Origin: Massilia norwichensis
GTDB lineage: Bacteria; Pseudomonadota; Gammaproteobacteria; Burkholderiales; Burkholderiaceae_D
Reading direction: 5' to 3'
Assembly: GCF_024753245.1 (NCBI RefSeq)
Contig: NZ_JANUGX010000002.1
Span: 1-64,000, forward strand
Length of the DNA stretch: 64,000 bases
Under the pieces are notes generated by a model, which saw only the letters and a program-made list of their open reading frames with translations, did not search any database and was not told the DNA's origin. The position numbers and the translations under genes are program-made. Below are positions 1 to 9,434 of the stretch, piece by piece (the first letter of the stretch is position 1; each line of letters begins with the position of its first letter).

Positions 1-141
1 CTCGTTTTTCTGCAACACCAGCGGAGTTATCAAAACGCCTAGCTCAACTACTTGATTTCGTTCAGCTTTCTTGTGCTGCAGAAGCAGGGGGCGAACTATA
101 GCAAACCGGCACTCTGATCTGCAAGGCCTCGCCCAGACTTT

Positions 142-1686
142 TTACAACAGCCAATCGATGGGTAACCACGACAGGATACGCACCCCTGCCCGCTTCCAGA
201 TACTGGTTCCGGGCTCGGTCTCATGCCGCACAACCCCCTCGGGCGTGCGCTCAATCCAGACCAGCTTGCCGTCCTGGTCGAGTTTCACTTCATATGCGGC
301 GTGCGGCATGGTGTTCGTCAGTCGCGCGTCGAGGTCGCGCGCGAGTGCCGCACTATCGATGACGAAGCCCATTTCGGTATTCAGCTCGATGGACCGCGGG
401 TCGAGATTGAAGGAGCCGACGAAGACCCGGCCACCGTCGACGCCAAAGGTTTTTGCGTGCAGGCTCGATCCCGAACTGCCGAGTGGTCCCGTGCGCGTTC
501 TGGACTTCGTATCGCCGGCGACGCGACGCAATTCAAATAAGGACACCCCGGATTCCAGCAGCGCGCGCCGCCACTTGGCGTAGCCCGCGTGGACTGCAGC
601 AACGTCGGTCGCTTCCAGTGAATTGGTCAAAACCCGGACCTTGACGCCGCGCGCCGCCATGTCCCCGAACGCACGGGTGGTGTCCTTGCCAGGGACGAAA
701 TACGGCGAAACGACGTCGACCTGGCGCCGGGGTTCGCCCAGCAGGTCGCGCAGCCTGGGTGCGAGTCTGGTTTCCGGACGGGCTCGGTCCAGCACCTTGT
801 CCGGATCGTCGCTGATCAGCTGGGTCGTGGCCCACTCCAGGTTCAGGCGGCGCTGCGCCAACTGCTCGACGAAGGGCAAGCTGCGGATCGCCTCTATATA
901 GGCCTGGCCCGCCGGCTGGCCGCGTACCGCCCTCAGCTCTTGCTCGAGCGTTGGGGGAGCCGGGTCGCCGGCCGGCCCAACCAGGGATGAAACCGGGTAG
1001 GCAGAGCGGCTATTCCAATAGCGGTCGAAGTCGTGCGAGACGGCCTGCACGACCGGCCCGATCGCCATCACGTCGAGATCGACGAACAGCAGGTCGCCGG
1101 CCGCATCGAAATATTCGTCGCCGATGTTGCGCCCGCCGACGATCGTCACCTGGTTATCGACCGTAAAGGACTTGTTGTGCATGCGGCGGTTGAGCCGGCC
1201 GAACTCGCCGAGGTAGCCGAGACTGCGCCAGCGACGCATCGGAAAGGGATTGAACAGGCGGACTTCGATGTTCGGGTCGCGGTCCAGCTCGGCCAGCACC
1301 GGGTCCAGCCCCGCGGTGTTGTTATCGTCCAGAAGCAGACGAACCCGGACGCCGCGCGCCGCCGCGCTGCGCAAGGCATCGAGCAGCAATAGTCCGGTCA
1401 GGTCCTTGCGCCAGATATAGTATTGAAGATCGATGCTGCGCTCGGCACGGTACGCCAAGGCCGCACGCGCGGCGAAGGCGTCGCGCCCCGCCGCCAGGGG
1501 ATACACACCCGACAAGCCCGGATGCGCCGCCGCCAGCGGGACCACGGCGCTGCCCAGCCTGGTGCCCGCGGTATCCTGAAGGGCAAGCGAAGGCGCGTGC
1601 GGCGGCAGCGGCGGCAGCGACGCGCAGCCAATGACGGCCGCCGCCACCGCCAGCACCAATCCGCAGCCGATGACAGCCGCGCGCAT
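142..1686 (-). CDS. Phospholipase D-family lipoprotein (cardiolipin synthase-like)
   Basis: A 514-residue protein with two HKD (HxKx4D) phosphodiesterase motifs, HNKSFTVD near residue 169 and HAKTFGVD near 408. This is the bilobed arrangement of PLD/cardiolipin-synthase enzymes that hydrolyse or transfer phosphatidyl groups. The N-terminus is hydrophobic and ends in AAVIGC around Cys21, so it is probably a lipoprotein facing the periplasm. Both HKD motifs are intact, so it should be active; the substrate (phospholipid or nucleic acid) cannot be told from sequence. It starts 5 bp after the enoyl-CoA hydratase stop on the same strand, so the two are probably co-transcribed. Confidence 0.9.
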   Translation of the reverse strand: MRAAVIGCGLVLAVAAAVIGCASLPPLPPHAPSLALQDTAGTRLGSAVVPLAAAHPGLSGVYPLAAGRDAFAARAALAYRAERSIDLQYYIWRKDLTGLLLLDALRSAAARGVRVRLLLDDNNTAGLDPVLAELDRDPNIEVRLFNPFPMRRWRSLGYLGEFGRLNRRMHNKSFTVDNQVTIVGGRNIGDEYFDAAGDLLFVDLDVMAIGPVVQAVSHDFDRYWNSRSAYPVSSLVGPAGDPAPPTLEQELRAVRGQPAGQAYIEAIRSLPFVEQLAQRRLNLEWATTQLISDDPDKVLDRARPETRLAPRLRDLLGEPRRQVDVVSPYFVPGKDTTRAFGDMAARGVKVRVLTNSLEATDVAAVHAGYAKWRRALLESGVSLFELRRVAGDTKSRTRTGPLGSSGSSLHAKTFGVDGGRVFVGSFNLDPRSIELNTEMGFVIDSAALARDLDARLTNTMPHAAYEVKLDQDGKLVWIERTPEGVVRHETEPGTSIWKRAGVRILSWLPIDWLL

Positions 1687-1691
1687 GCTGC

Positions 1692-2468
1692 TTACATGCC
1701 CTCGAAGTCCGGCTTGCGCTTTTCCAGGAAGGCGTTCATGCCCTCTTTCTGCGCCGGCGTACCGAAGCCGGCATGGAAATAGCGGCGCTCGTAACGCACG
1801 CCTTCGGTCAGCGTGGTCTCGAACGCCCGGTTGACCGAATCCTTGATCTGCATGGCCACCGACACCGGCATCGCCGCGATGGTGTTCGCCACTGCCAGCG
1901 CTTCTTCCATCACTTTATCCGCCGGGAACACGCGCGATACCAGGCCGGTGCGCTCGGCTTCGGCGGCGTCGATCATGCGGCAGGTCAGCAGCATGTCCAT
2001 CGCCTTCGACTTGCCGATGGTGCGCGGCAGGCGCTGGGTGCCGCCGGCGCCCGGGGTCACGCCGACCTTGATCTCCGGCTGGCCGAACTTCGCGCTGTCG
2101 GCGGCGATCAGGAAGTCGCACATCATCGCCAGCTCGCAGCCGCCGCCCAGCGCATAGCCGGAGACGACGCCGATCACCGGCTTGCGCACGTTCAGGATGT
2201 GTTCCCAGTTGCGGCCGATGTAATTGCCGGGGTAGGTGTCGGCATAGGTGTAATTCGCCATGGCGGCGATGTCGGCGCCCGCCGCGAAGACCTTCTCGCT
2301 GCCGGTCAGGACGATGACGTTGACGGCCGGGTCGGCATCGAACTTGTACAATGCATCGCCCAGTTCGTTCATCATGTTGTCGTTCAAGGCGTTCATCGCC
2401 TTCGGACGGTTCAGACGGATCACGACAACCTTGCCATGCTCTTCGATCAGCAGGTCGGAATATTCCAT
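1692..2468 (-). CDS. Enoyl-CoA hydratase (crotonase family)
   Basis: A 258-residue crotonase-fold enzyme that would hydrate 2-enoyl-CoA in fatty-acid or phenylacetyl-CoA-type beta-oxidation in the cytoplasm. The oxyanion-hole region AAGADIAAM and both catalytic glutamates, E112 (GGGCELAM) and E132 (GQPEIKVG), lie 20 residues apart as in classical hydratases. I chose the ATG at 2468 because AAGAGGTG sits just upstream; a longer reading to 2573 adds an unconserved tail. It leads a two-gene unit with the PLD lipoprotein. The acyl-chain preference is not readable from the sequence. Confidence 0.93.
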   Translation of the reverse strand: MEYSDLLIEEHGKVVVIRLNRPKAMNALNDNMMNELGDALYKFDADPAVNVIVLTGSEKVFAAGADIAAMANYTYADTYPGNYIGRNWEHILNVRKPVIGVVSGYALGGGCELAMMCDFLIAADSAKFGQPEIKVGVTPGAGGTQRLPRTIGKSKAMDMLLTCRMIDAAEAERTGLVSRVFPADKVMEEALAVANTIAAMPVSVAMQIKDSVNRAFETTLTEGVRYERRYFHAGFGTPAQKEGMNAFLEKRKPDFEGM

Positions 2469-2516
2469 GGGACACCTCTTGATTAATAAGATAACCCTGC
2501 GATTGTAGCGCCTGCG

Positions 2517-3791
2517 ATGGCACAAATGACAAGGATACGTGGCCTGCTCCGCAAACTTGGCGGCGACCAGCAACTACGCAACCCCGATTTCCGCCGCTTC
2601 TGGTTCAGCAGCATCCTCACCAATTTCGGCGCCCAGATCACCCTGCTGGCCCTGCCCATCTGCGCGGCGCTGCTGCTGCACGCCACGCCCAGCCAGATGG
2701 GTACTCTGGCGGCGCTCGGCTCCTTGCCCTTCCTGTTGTTCGGCCTGCCGGTCGGCGTCCTGCTCGACCGCAGCCGGCGCCTGCCGGTCATGCTGTGCAG
2801 CGATGCGATGGTGGCGCTGAGCCTGGCGAGCGTGCCGATCGCATGGTGGCAGGGCTGGCTCGACATGCACTGGCTGTACGCGGTGGAGTTCGTGCTGGGC
2901 ACCGGCTACGTGGTCGGCGGCGGCGCCGAGCAGATCTTCGTCACCTTCCTGGTCGGGCGCGATGGCCTGATCGATGCGCAATCGAAGTTCGCAGCGACCG
3001 AATCGGCTTCGCGCCTGCTTGGCCCGGGCCTGGCCGGGATCCTTGTACAGGCGCTGGGTGCGCCCTTCGCGATTCTCTGCAACGTGGCCGGCTTCACGGT
3101 CTCGATCTGGAACCTGCGCCGCATCCGCGCGTGCGAACCGCAGCCGGTGCCGCCCGAAGCGCACGTCCTGCGCGACATGCTGGCCGGCCTGGCTTTCGTC
3201 TGGCGCCATCCGACGCTGCGCCTGCTGGCCTGGACCTCGGCCTGCTGGCACCTGCTGTTCTATGGCTATATGGCACTGTACGTGCTGTTCGCGACGCGCG
3301 TGCTCGGCATGTCGGCGGGGATGATGGGCACGGCGCAGATGCTGGGCGGGGTCGGCGTGCTGGCCAGCTCGGTGCTGCTGAAACCCCTGACGCGCCGCTT
3401 CGGCGCGGGCGGCACGGTCGTGATCGGACTGTGCGCATCGAGCATCGGCTTCATGCTGATGCCGGCGATCCCGCGCGACCTGCTCGGCAGCAGCAACGCC
3501 AGCGCGGCCGCCTATGCGATCGTGGTGTTCTGGCTGGACTGCGGCGCCACCCTGTTCTTCCTGCCCTACCTGGCGCTGCGCCAGCGTGTCACGCCGGATG
3601 CCTTCCTCGGCCGCATGACCTCGACGATGCGCTTCATGACCGTGGCCATGGCGCCGGTGGGCGCGGCCGGTGCCGGCCTGCTGGCGGAGCACATCGGCGT
3701 GCGCGGCGGCCTGGCCGTGGTGGCGGGCGGCGCGCTGCTGCTGACGGCGTCGACGCTGCTCGGCACGCGCCTGCATCGCGTCGAGGGATAG
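2517..3791 (+). CDS. MFS transporter (EntS-like)
   Basis: A 424-residue integral membrane protein with about 12 hydrophobic segments. The start resembles the MFS_3/EntS group (NPDFRRFWFSSILTNFGAQ), and the loop DRSRRLPVM matches the MFS loop 2-3 signature. It probably exports a small molecule by proton antiport, but the substrate is unknown and no siderophore genes are adjacent. It is divergent from the enoyl-CoA hydratase gene, with 48 bp between the starts that must hold both promoters. Its 3' end faces mltA with a 13-bp gap. Confidence 0.88.
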   Translation: MAQMTRIRGLLRKLGGDQQLRNPDFRRFWFSSILTNFGAQITLLALPICAALLLHATPSQMGTLAALGSLPFLLFGLPVGVLLDRSRRLPVMLCSDAMVALSLASVPIAWWQGWLDMHWLYAVEFVLGTGYVVGGGAEQIFVTFLVGRDGLIDAQSKFAATESASRLLGPGLAGILVQALGAPFAILCNVAGFTVSIWNLRRIRACEPQPVPPEAHVLRDMLAGLAFVWRHPTLRLLAWTSACWHLLFYGYMALYVLFATRVLGMSAGMMGTAQMLGGVGVLASSVLLKPLTRRFGAGGTVVIGLCASSIGFMLMPAIPRDLLGSSNASAAAYAIVVFWLDCGATLFFLPYLALRQRVTPDAFLGRMTSTMRFMTVAMAPVGAAGAGLLAEHIGVRGGLAVVAGGALLLTASTLLGTRLHRVEG

Positions 3792-3804
3792 GCGCTTCCG
3801 GAAC

Positions 3805-5085
3805 TCAGCGTGCGGCCTGCACCGTCGCCGGCCGCGGCAGCAGCACCCACATCTGGCCGCGCTGCTTCATGCGGCCCGCGTTGTCGGCCGCCTGGCCGCC
3901 GAAGCCGAAGAAGAAGTCGGCCCGCACCGCGCCGCGGATCGCGCCGCCGGTGTCCTGCCCCATCATCAGGCGCTGCACCGGGACGTCGCTGGCCGGCTCG
4001 CTGGTCGCCAGGAAGATGGGTGCGCCCAGCGGCAGGAAGCTGGGGTCGATCGCCACCGAACGGCTCGGCGTGAGCGGCACGCCCAGCGCCCCCTTCGGCC
4101 CCACGCTCGGATCCGGCAAGCGCTCTTCGCGGAAGAAAATATAGCTCGGGTTGACGTTGAAGAGTTCCTGGCGGCGCTCCGGGTGGGCGGCGATCCAGGC
4201 CTTGATGCCCTGGGCCGAGGCTTCGGCGCTGGTGAGTTCCCCCTGCTCGACCAGCCAGCGTCCGATCGCCTTGTACGGATGGCCGTTCTGGTCGGCGTAG
4301 GCGATGCGCACGACCGCGCCGTCGTCGTCCAGCTGCACGCGGCCCGAGCCCTGCACCTCGAGGAAGAAGGCCTCGACCGGGTCGTCGACCCAGACCAATT
4401 CCTTGCCCGGCAGGCGCGCGCGCTCGATCTCGGCGCGGGTGCTGTAAGGGACCACGGTCTTGCCGACCAGGCGCCCGCGCAGGCGCATGCCTTTCAGAGT
4501 CGGATAGACGCTGGCCAGGTCGACCGTCACCAGGTCATCCGGCACTTTATAGAGCGGGGTCTGGTAGGCGCCGCCGCGCTTGCGCGAGCCGTGCAGCATC
4601 GGTTCGTAATACCCGGTGATCAGGCCGGTATCCGCACCGTCGGCGGCACGCACCAGGTTCGGCACGAAATACGTTTCGAAGTACTGGCGGATGGCCACGC
4701 CATTGCCGGCATCGACCAGTTTGGCGCTGGCACAAGGCGTTTTCCAGTCCGGCTTGGCGCCCAGGGCGCGGCAGGACGCCATGAAGGCCGGCCAGGCCTG
4801 GCGCAGGTCGTCCTGCTGCCAGCCCGGCAGCGCCTCGAAGCCGACCGGCGTGAACAGCGGCGCAGCGGGAGTCAACTGAGAAGGCAACTGAGGCGGCTGC
4901 TGGGACGGCGCCGACGGCACCGGCGCGGCCGGCGGCGGCAATGTCACCGGCGGTTTCGGTTGAGGCTTCGGCTGGGGCGAAGGCACAGGCCGGGTGGGCG
5001 CAGTCGTACAGGCGGCCAGCAGGCTCGCCATGGAAACCAACCCGACCAGGCTGCGGACAGGTACACTTCGACGTGTCGAAAACAT
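3805..5085 (-). CDS. mltA: Membrane-bound lytic murein transglycosylase A
   Basis: A 426-residue lipoprotein of the MltA family, which cleaves peptidoglycan glycan strands to 1,6-anhydro ends from the inner leaflet of the outer membrane. The start at 5085 gives a lipoprotein signal ending in LLAAC, then a Pro-rich linker (residues about 35-75), the MltA barrel, and a C-terminal 3D domain. The 3D domain has the catalytic-type aspartate in QDTGGAIRG (about D378). A longer start at 5196 would put 37 uncharacteristic residues before the signal and is rejected. It is divergent from a small membrane ORF whose Shine-Dalgarno directly abuts the mltA start codon. Confidence 0.95.
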   Translation of the reverse strand: MFSTRRSVPVRSLVGLVSMASLLAACTTAPTRPVPSPQPKPQPKPPVTLPPPAAPVPSAPSQQPPQLPSQLTPAAPLFTPVGFEALPGWQQDDLRQAWPAFMASCRALGAKPDWKTPCASAKLVDAGNGVAIRQYFETYFVPNLVRAADGADTGLITGYYEPMLHGSRKRGGAYQTPLYKVPDDLVTVDLASVYPTLKGMRLRGRLVGKTVVPYSTRAEIERARLPGKELVWVDDPVEAFFLEVQGSGRVQLDDDGAVVRIAYADQNGHPYKAIGRWLVEQGELTSAEASAQGIKAWIAAHPERRQELFNVNPSYIFFREERLPDPSVGPKGALGVPLTPSRSVAIDPSFLPLGAPIFLATSEPASDVPVQRLMMGQDTGGAIRGAVRADFFFGFGGQAADNAGRMKQRGQMWVLLPRPATVQAAR

Positions 5086-5098
5086 AAGGAACCGTGTT

Positions 5099-5185
5099 AT
5101 GTGGATACTGGTACTGGAAGCAGGCGCGGCACTGTGCCTGCTGGTCTTCATCGTCTGGTGGACGATGTTCTCCGGCCGCAAATAA
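5099..5185 (+). CDS. 28-residue single-span membrane micropeptide
   Basis: This ORF of 28 codons starts MWILVLEAGAALCLLVF and ends WWTMFSGRK. It consists of one hydrophobic helix of about 20 residues with a positively charged C-terminus, so the peptide probably sits in the inner membrane with Nin topology. AAGGA at 5086-5090 lies 8 bases before the ATG, which supports translation. It sits between divergent mltA and convergent apaG. I do not recognise the family, and no function is assigned. Confidence 0.6.
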   Translation: MWILVLEAGAALCLLVFIVWWTMFSGRK

Positions 5186-5213
5186 GCGCCAACCAAGCTT
5201 TAACGCCGACTGC

Positions 5214-5588
5214 TCAGTGCAGCGCGTGCGGCAGCGACAGCACGAATTCCGGAATCGGCACCTCGAAACGATGCCCATCCTCGGCGACGAAGAAGTATTC
5301 GCCGGTCATCGAGCCCTGGGCCGTTTCCAGCTGGGTGCCGCTGGTGTACTCGAATTCTTCGCCCGGCTTGAGCAGCGGCTGGTGGCCGACCACACCCAGG
5401 CCGCGCACTTCCTGGGTCTTGCCGTTGGCATCGGTAATTACCCAGTGACGCGAGATCAGCTGGGCCGGCACGTCGCCGGTGTTCTTGATCGTGATCGTGT
5501 AGGTGAATACGTGCAGCGTCCGCTCGGGCTTGGATTGCTCCGGGAGGTATTGGGTCCTGACATTGATCGCGAAATCGTAGGCGGCCAT
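5214..5588 (-). CDS. apaG: ApaG domain protein
   Basis: A 124-residue ApaG/DUF525 protein, the usual length. The family has a fibronectin-III-like fold and is linked to Co2+/Mg2+ homeostasis and polyphosphate or diadenosine-tetraphosphate metabolism; its biochemical role is not settled. Diagnostic segments are YTITIKNTGDVPAQL, SRHWVITDANG and SGTQLETAQGSMTGEY. The mltA-apaG-rpe neighbourhood is a common betaproteobacterial arrangement. It is divergent from rpe across about 98 bp. Confidence 0.96.
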   Translation of the reverse strand: MAAYDFAINVRTQYLPEQSKPERTLHVFTYTITIKNTGDVPAQLISRHWVITDANGKTQEVRGLGVVGHQPLLKPGEEFEYTSGTQLETAQGSMTGEYFFVAEDGHRFEVPIPEFVLSLPHALH

Positions 5589-5686
5589 CTTGTTTCCTTT
5601 TTTCTAAGGCGCCATCATACAACGGTGGCGAAAAGCGCGCCGTCGTACAATAACGGTCTTTCTGAATTGCAGACTTGCAGACCGCC

Positions 5687-6361
5687 ATGACCACCTACCG
5701 CATCGCTCCCAGCATCCTGTCCGCCGACTTTGCCCGCCTGGGCGAAGAAGTGAAGAACGTTGTCGCCGCCGGCGCCGACATCATCCACTTCGACGTGATG
5801 GACAACCACTACGTTCCGAACCTCACCATCGGCCCGATGGTCTGCCAGGCCATCCGCCCGCACGTGCAGGTGCCGATCGATGTGCACCTGATGGTCAAGC
5901 CGGTCGACCGCATCATCCCCGACTTCGCCAAGGCCGGCGCCAACATCATCACCTTCCACCCTGAAGCGTCGGAACACATCGACCGCTCGCTGCAGCTGAT
6001 CCGCGATAACGGCTGCAAGGCCGGCCTGGTGTTCAACCCGGCCACGCCGCTGCACTACCTCGACCACGTGATGGACAGGATCGACATCATCCTGATCATG
6101 TCGGTCAACCCGGGCTTCGGCGGCCAGTCCTTCATTCCGGAAGCGCTGAAGAAAGTGGCGATGGCGCGCCGTATGATCGACGAGTCCGGCCGCGACATCA
6201 TGCTGGAGGTCGACGGCGGCATCAAAGCCGACAACATTGCCGCCGTGGCAGCGGCCGGCGCCGACACCTTCGTGGCCGGTTCCGCCATCTTCGGCAAGCC
6301 GGACTACAAGGCCGTGATCGATTCGATGCGCGCCGAGCTGGCTTCGGTACAGGCGAAGTAA
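5687..6361 (+). CDS. rpe: Ribulose-phosphate 3-epimerase
   Basis: A 224-residue TIM-barrel enzyme interconverting ribulose-5-phosphate and xylulose-5-phosphate in the pentose phosphate pathway. Conserved segments are [28 protein letters not shown] (metal-binding His and Asp), HLMV and the phosphate-binding EVDGGI. I chose the ATG at 5687 (MTTYRIAPS), which fits family length; the upstream in-frame ATG at 5675 adds only four residues. It is followed 2 bp later by gph, so the two form an operon supplying carbon-phosphate housekeeping upstream of trp. Confidence 0.97.
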   Translation: MTTYRIAPSILSADFARLGEEVKNVVAAGADIIHFDVMDNHYVPNLTIGPMVCQAIRPHVQVPIDVHLMVKPVDRIIPDFAKAGANIITFHPEASEHIDRSLQLIRDNGCKAGLVFNPATPLHYLDHVMDRIDIILIMSVNPGFGGQSFIPEALKKVAMARRMIDESGRDIMLEVDGGIKADNIAAVAAAGADTFVAGSAIFGKPDYKAVIDSMRAELASVQAK

Positions 6362-6363
6362 GG

Positions 6364-7062
6364 ATGAAGGCCGGCGCTGCGGCAATCAAGGCCGCCATCA
6401 TCGACCTCGACGGCACCATGCTGCACACGGTGCCGGATTTCGAACTGGCGCTGAACGGCATGCGCGCCGAATTCGACCTCGCGCCGATCGACCAGCAGAC
6501 CATCGAACCGATGGTCGGCAAGGGCTCGGAAAAGCTGATCCGCGACGTGCTGTTGCTGGACTACGACGCGGGCAAAGTCGACGCCGTGTTCGACCAGGCC
6601 ATGGCCGCCTACCAGCGCCACTACCTGGCGATCAACGGAGAGAGAGCCACGCTCTACCCCGATGTGATCGAAGGCCTGCGCGCCATGAAAGAACTCGGCC
6701 TGCGCCTGGCCTGCGTCACCAACAAGCCGATCGCGTTCACGCTGCCGCTGCTGGAGCGGAAGGGCCTGGCGCCCTGGTTCGAGCTGGTCTACGGCGGCGA
6801 TTCGCTGCCGAAGAAGAAGCCCGATCCCCTGCCCCTGCAGCAGGTCTGCCGCGACTTCGGCCTGGCACCGGAAACCGTGGTGGCGATCGGCGATTCGAGC
6901 AACGATGCCGAGGCCGCGCGCGCCGCCGGTTGTTTTGTGCTCACAGTCCCATATGGATATAACCACGGAATGCCTGTGCAAACTATTAATTCCGATGGTA
7001 TAGTTAATTCGCTGCTAGCTGCAGCGAAGCTGATATCTGCACACAACAGCACCTCAAACTAA
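6364..7062 (+). CDS. gph: Phosphoglycolate phosphatase (HAD family)
   Basis: A 232-residue HAD hydrolase removing phosphate from 2-phosphoglycolate produced by DNA repair and photorespiration-like chemistry. The nucleophile motif is DLDGTM (D14, D16), motif II lies in CVTNKP, and motif IV is GDSSND. It begins 2 bp after rpe. The last 35-40 codons are unusually AT-rich for this window. That suggests the 3' end also serves as promoter region for the trp leader, with TATAGT-like and TTATCTATAC-like elements near 7000 and 7064-7073. Confidence 0.95.
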   Translation: MKAGAAAIKAAIIDLDGTMLHTVPDFELALNGMRAEFDLAPIDQQTIEPMVGKGSEKLIRDVLLLDYDAGKVDAVFDQAMAAYQRHYLAINGERATLYPDVIEGLRAMKELGLRLACVTNKPIAFTLPLLERKGLAPWFELVYGGDSLPKKKPDPLPLQQVCRDFGLAPETVVAIGDSSNDAEAARAAGCFVLTVPYGYNHGMPVQTINSDGIVNSLLAAAKLISAHNSTSN

Positions 7063-7073
7063 CTTATCTATAC

Positions 7074-7160
7074 ATGTTTTTCACCAAAAAACACACCGTC
7101 AACCAAACCGGCGCCCTTGAGGCCTGGCTGTGGCGACGCTGGCAATCCTGGGCTAACTAA
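7074..7160 (+). CDS. trpL: Candidate trp operon leader peptide
   Basis: A 28-residue ORF beginning MFFTKKHTVNQ whose C-terminal third has four tryptophans in nine residues (WLWRRWQSW). Trp is the rarest amino acid, and clustering directly before trpE with an overlapping hairpin system is the hallmark of ribosome-mediated attenuation. Codons for Trp lie at 7125, 7131, 7140 and 7149; the stop is 7158-7160. I see no good Shine-Dalgarno; a -10-like TATCTA at 7065-7070 would even allow a leaderless transcript. The peptide product itself should have no function beyond translation timing. Confidence 0.75.
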   Translation: MFFTKKHTVNQTGALEAWLWRRWQSWAN

Positions 7161-7217
7161 CCCGACTGATTGCTGCCGGCGCACGCCCCGCGTGCACACC
7201 AAGCCGGCAGGTTTTTT
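7141..7217 (+). promoter_or_regulatory. Putative trp attenuator (alternative hairpins and terminator)
   Basis: The terminator stem is CTGCCGGC (7173-7180) with GCCGGCAG (7203-7210), enclosing a second perfect stem GCACGC/GCGTGC (7181-7195), followed by GTTTTTT (7211-7217). Competing pairings use the same 5' arm. GGCAATC (7141-7147) can pair with GATTGCT (7168-7174), with GGG/CCC inside and the leader stop codon in the loop. CGCTGGCA (7137-7144), spanning a Trp codon, can pair with TGCCGGCG (7174-7181). Which is the true antiterminator cannot be settled by eye. Confidence 0.75.
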
Positions 7218-7267
7218 GAAGAAAACGCCGCCCGACCTCCCTCCCCTCGGCCGGCCCGGAGAAAAGC

Positions 7268-8770
7268 ATGACCGAACTCGAATTCAAATCGCTTGCCACG
7301 CAAGGCTATAACCGTATTCCCCTGATCGCGGAAGCTTTTGCCGATCTCGAAACCCCGCTCACGCTCTACCTGAAACTGGCGCAGAGCCAGGACGCCGGCA
7401 AGAACACCTTCCTGCTGGAGTCGGTGGTGGGCGGCGAGCGTTTCGGCCGCTATTCCTTCATCGGCCTGCCGGCCAAGACCATCCTGCGTGCGACCATGGA
7501 CGGCAACGGCATCACGGTCGAGAAGAACGGTGAGATCGTCGAAACGCACCAGGGCAATCCGCTCGAATTCATCGAGGCTTACCAGCAGCGCTTCAAGGTC
7601 GCGCTGCGTCCTGGCATGCCGCGCTTCTGCGGCGGCCTGGCCGGCTACTTCGGCTACGACACCGTGCGCCACATCGAGAAGAAGCTGGCCGGCAAAGCGC
7701 CGAAGGACGAGCTGAACCTGCCGGACATCCAGCTGATGCAGACCGAAGAGCTGGCGGTGATCGACAACCTGTCGGGCAAGCTGTACCTGATCGTCTACGC
7801 CGATCCAAGCCAGCCCGAGGCCTACACCAAGGCCAGGCAGCGCCTGAAGGACCTGCGCATGATGCTGCGCCGGAGCGTCGACGCACCGGTCACCTCGTCC
7901 TCGGTCCGCACTGAGGCCGTGCGCGACTTCAGCAAGGAGGACTACCTGAAGGCGGTGGCGGTGGCCAAGGAATACGTGATGGCCGGCGACCTGATGCAGG
8001 TGCAGATCGGCCAGCGCATCCGCAAGCCCTACGTGGATTCGCCGCTGTCGCTGTACCGCGCGCTGCGTTCGCTGAACCCGTCGCCCTACATGTACTACTA
8101 CAACTTCGGCGACATGCAGATCGTCGGCTCCTCGCCCGAGATCCTGGTCCGCAACGAATCGGCGCCCGAAGGCGGCCGCAAGGTGACGCTGCGCCCGATC
8201 GCCGGCACCCGTCCGCGCGGCTCGACGCCGGAACGCGATGCCGAGCTGGCCCACGAGCTGCTGAACGACCCGAAGGAAGTCGCCGAACATGTGATGCTGA
8301 TCGACCTGGCGCGCAACGACATCGGCCGCATCGCCAAGACCGGCACGGTGAAGGTCACCGACCAGATGGTCATCGAAAAATACTCGCACGTGCAGCACAT
8401 CGTCTCCAACGTCGAGGGCGAGCTGAAAGAAGGCATGTCCAACCTGGACGTGCTGCGCGCCACCTTCCCGGCCGGGACGCTGACCGGCGCGCCGAAAGTA
8501 CGGGCGATGGAAGTCATCGATGAGCTGGAGCCCGTGAAGCGCGGCATCTACGGCGGCGCCTGCGGCTACCTGAGCTTCGGCGGCGAGATGGACGTGGCGA
8601 TCGCGATCCGCACCGGTGTGATCAAGGACGGCAACCTGTATGTGCAGGCGGCGGCCGGCATCGTCGCCGATTCCATCCCCGAGATGGAATGGCTGGAAAC
8701 GGAAAACAAGGCGCGCGCCGTGCTGCGCGCCGCCGAACAGGTCCAGGACGGACTGGATGGGGAGTTCTGA
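7268..8770 (+). CDS. trpE: Anthranilate synthase component I
   Basis: A 500-residue chorismate-binding enzyme that makes anthranilate with ammonia from TrpG, the committed step to tryptophan. The N-terminal [17 protein letters not shown] contains the LLES element that forms the Trp feedback site in known TrpE proteins. The C-terminal half carries the chorismate-binding signatures [18 protein letters not shown] and [13 protein letters not shown]. It is the first structural gene after the leader and attenuator, and trpG starts 1 bp after its stop, so expression is probably attenuated and translationally coupled. Confidence 0.98.
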   Translation: MTELEFKSLATQGYNRIPLIAEAFADLETPLTLYLKLAQSQDAGKNTFLLESVVGGERFGRYSFIGLPAKTILRATMDGNGITVEKNGEIVETHQGNPLEFIEAYQQRFKVALRPGMPRFCGGLAGYFGYDTVRHIEKKLAGKAPKDELNLPDIQLMQTEELAVIDNLSGKLYLIVYADPSQPEAYTKARQRLKDLRMMLRRSVDAPVTSSSVRTEAVRDFSKEDYLKAVAVAKEYVMAGDLMQVQIGQRIRKPYVDSPLSLYRALRSLNPSPYMYYYNFGDMQIVGSSPEILVRNESAPEGGRKVTLRPIAGTRPRGSTPERDAELAHELLNDPKEVAEHVMLIDLARNDIGRIAKTGTVKVTDQMVIEKYSHVQHIVSNVEGELKEGMSNLDVLRATFPAGTLTGAPKVRAMEVIDELEPVKRGIYGGACGYLSFGGEMDVAIAIRTGVIKDGNLYVQAAAGIVADSIPEMEWLETENKARAVLRAAEQVQDGLDGEF

Positions 8771-8771
8771 C

Positions 8772-9335
<564 letters not shown>

Positions 9336-9337
9336 AT

Positions 9338-9413
9338 CGTCATTCCCGCGCAGGCGGGAATCCAGGTTTTCGTGTCGCTGCGAACTTGGGTCCCCGCCTT
9401 CGCGGGGACGACG
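9338..9413. repeat. REP-like paired hairpins between trpG and trpD
   Basis: Two small palindromic units face each other: ATTCCCGCGCAGGCGGGAAT (9342-9361) and a GGGTCCCCGCC/GGCGGGGAC-type unit near 9388-9410, in the style of dispersed intergenic REP repeats found in many betaproteobacteria. There is no T-tract, so it is more likely an mRNA-stability or processing element than a terminator. Its position inside the trp transcript could alter trpEG versus trpDC levels. A shorter related hairpin lies at 36618-36643. Confidence 0.75.
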
Positions 9414-9434
9414 TGCAAAGATAAAGGCGCTGCC

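Noticed and set aside
1-141. Any gene at the left edge
   Set aside because: No ORF with coding character or SD; the 71-583 ORF is the shadow of the PLD gene.
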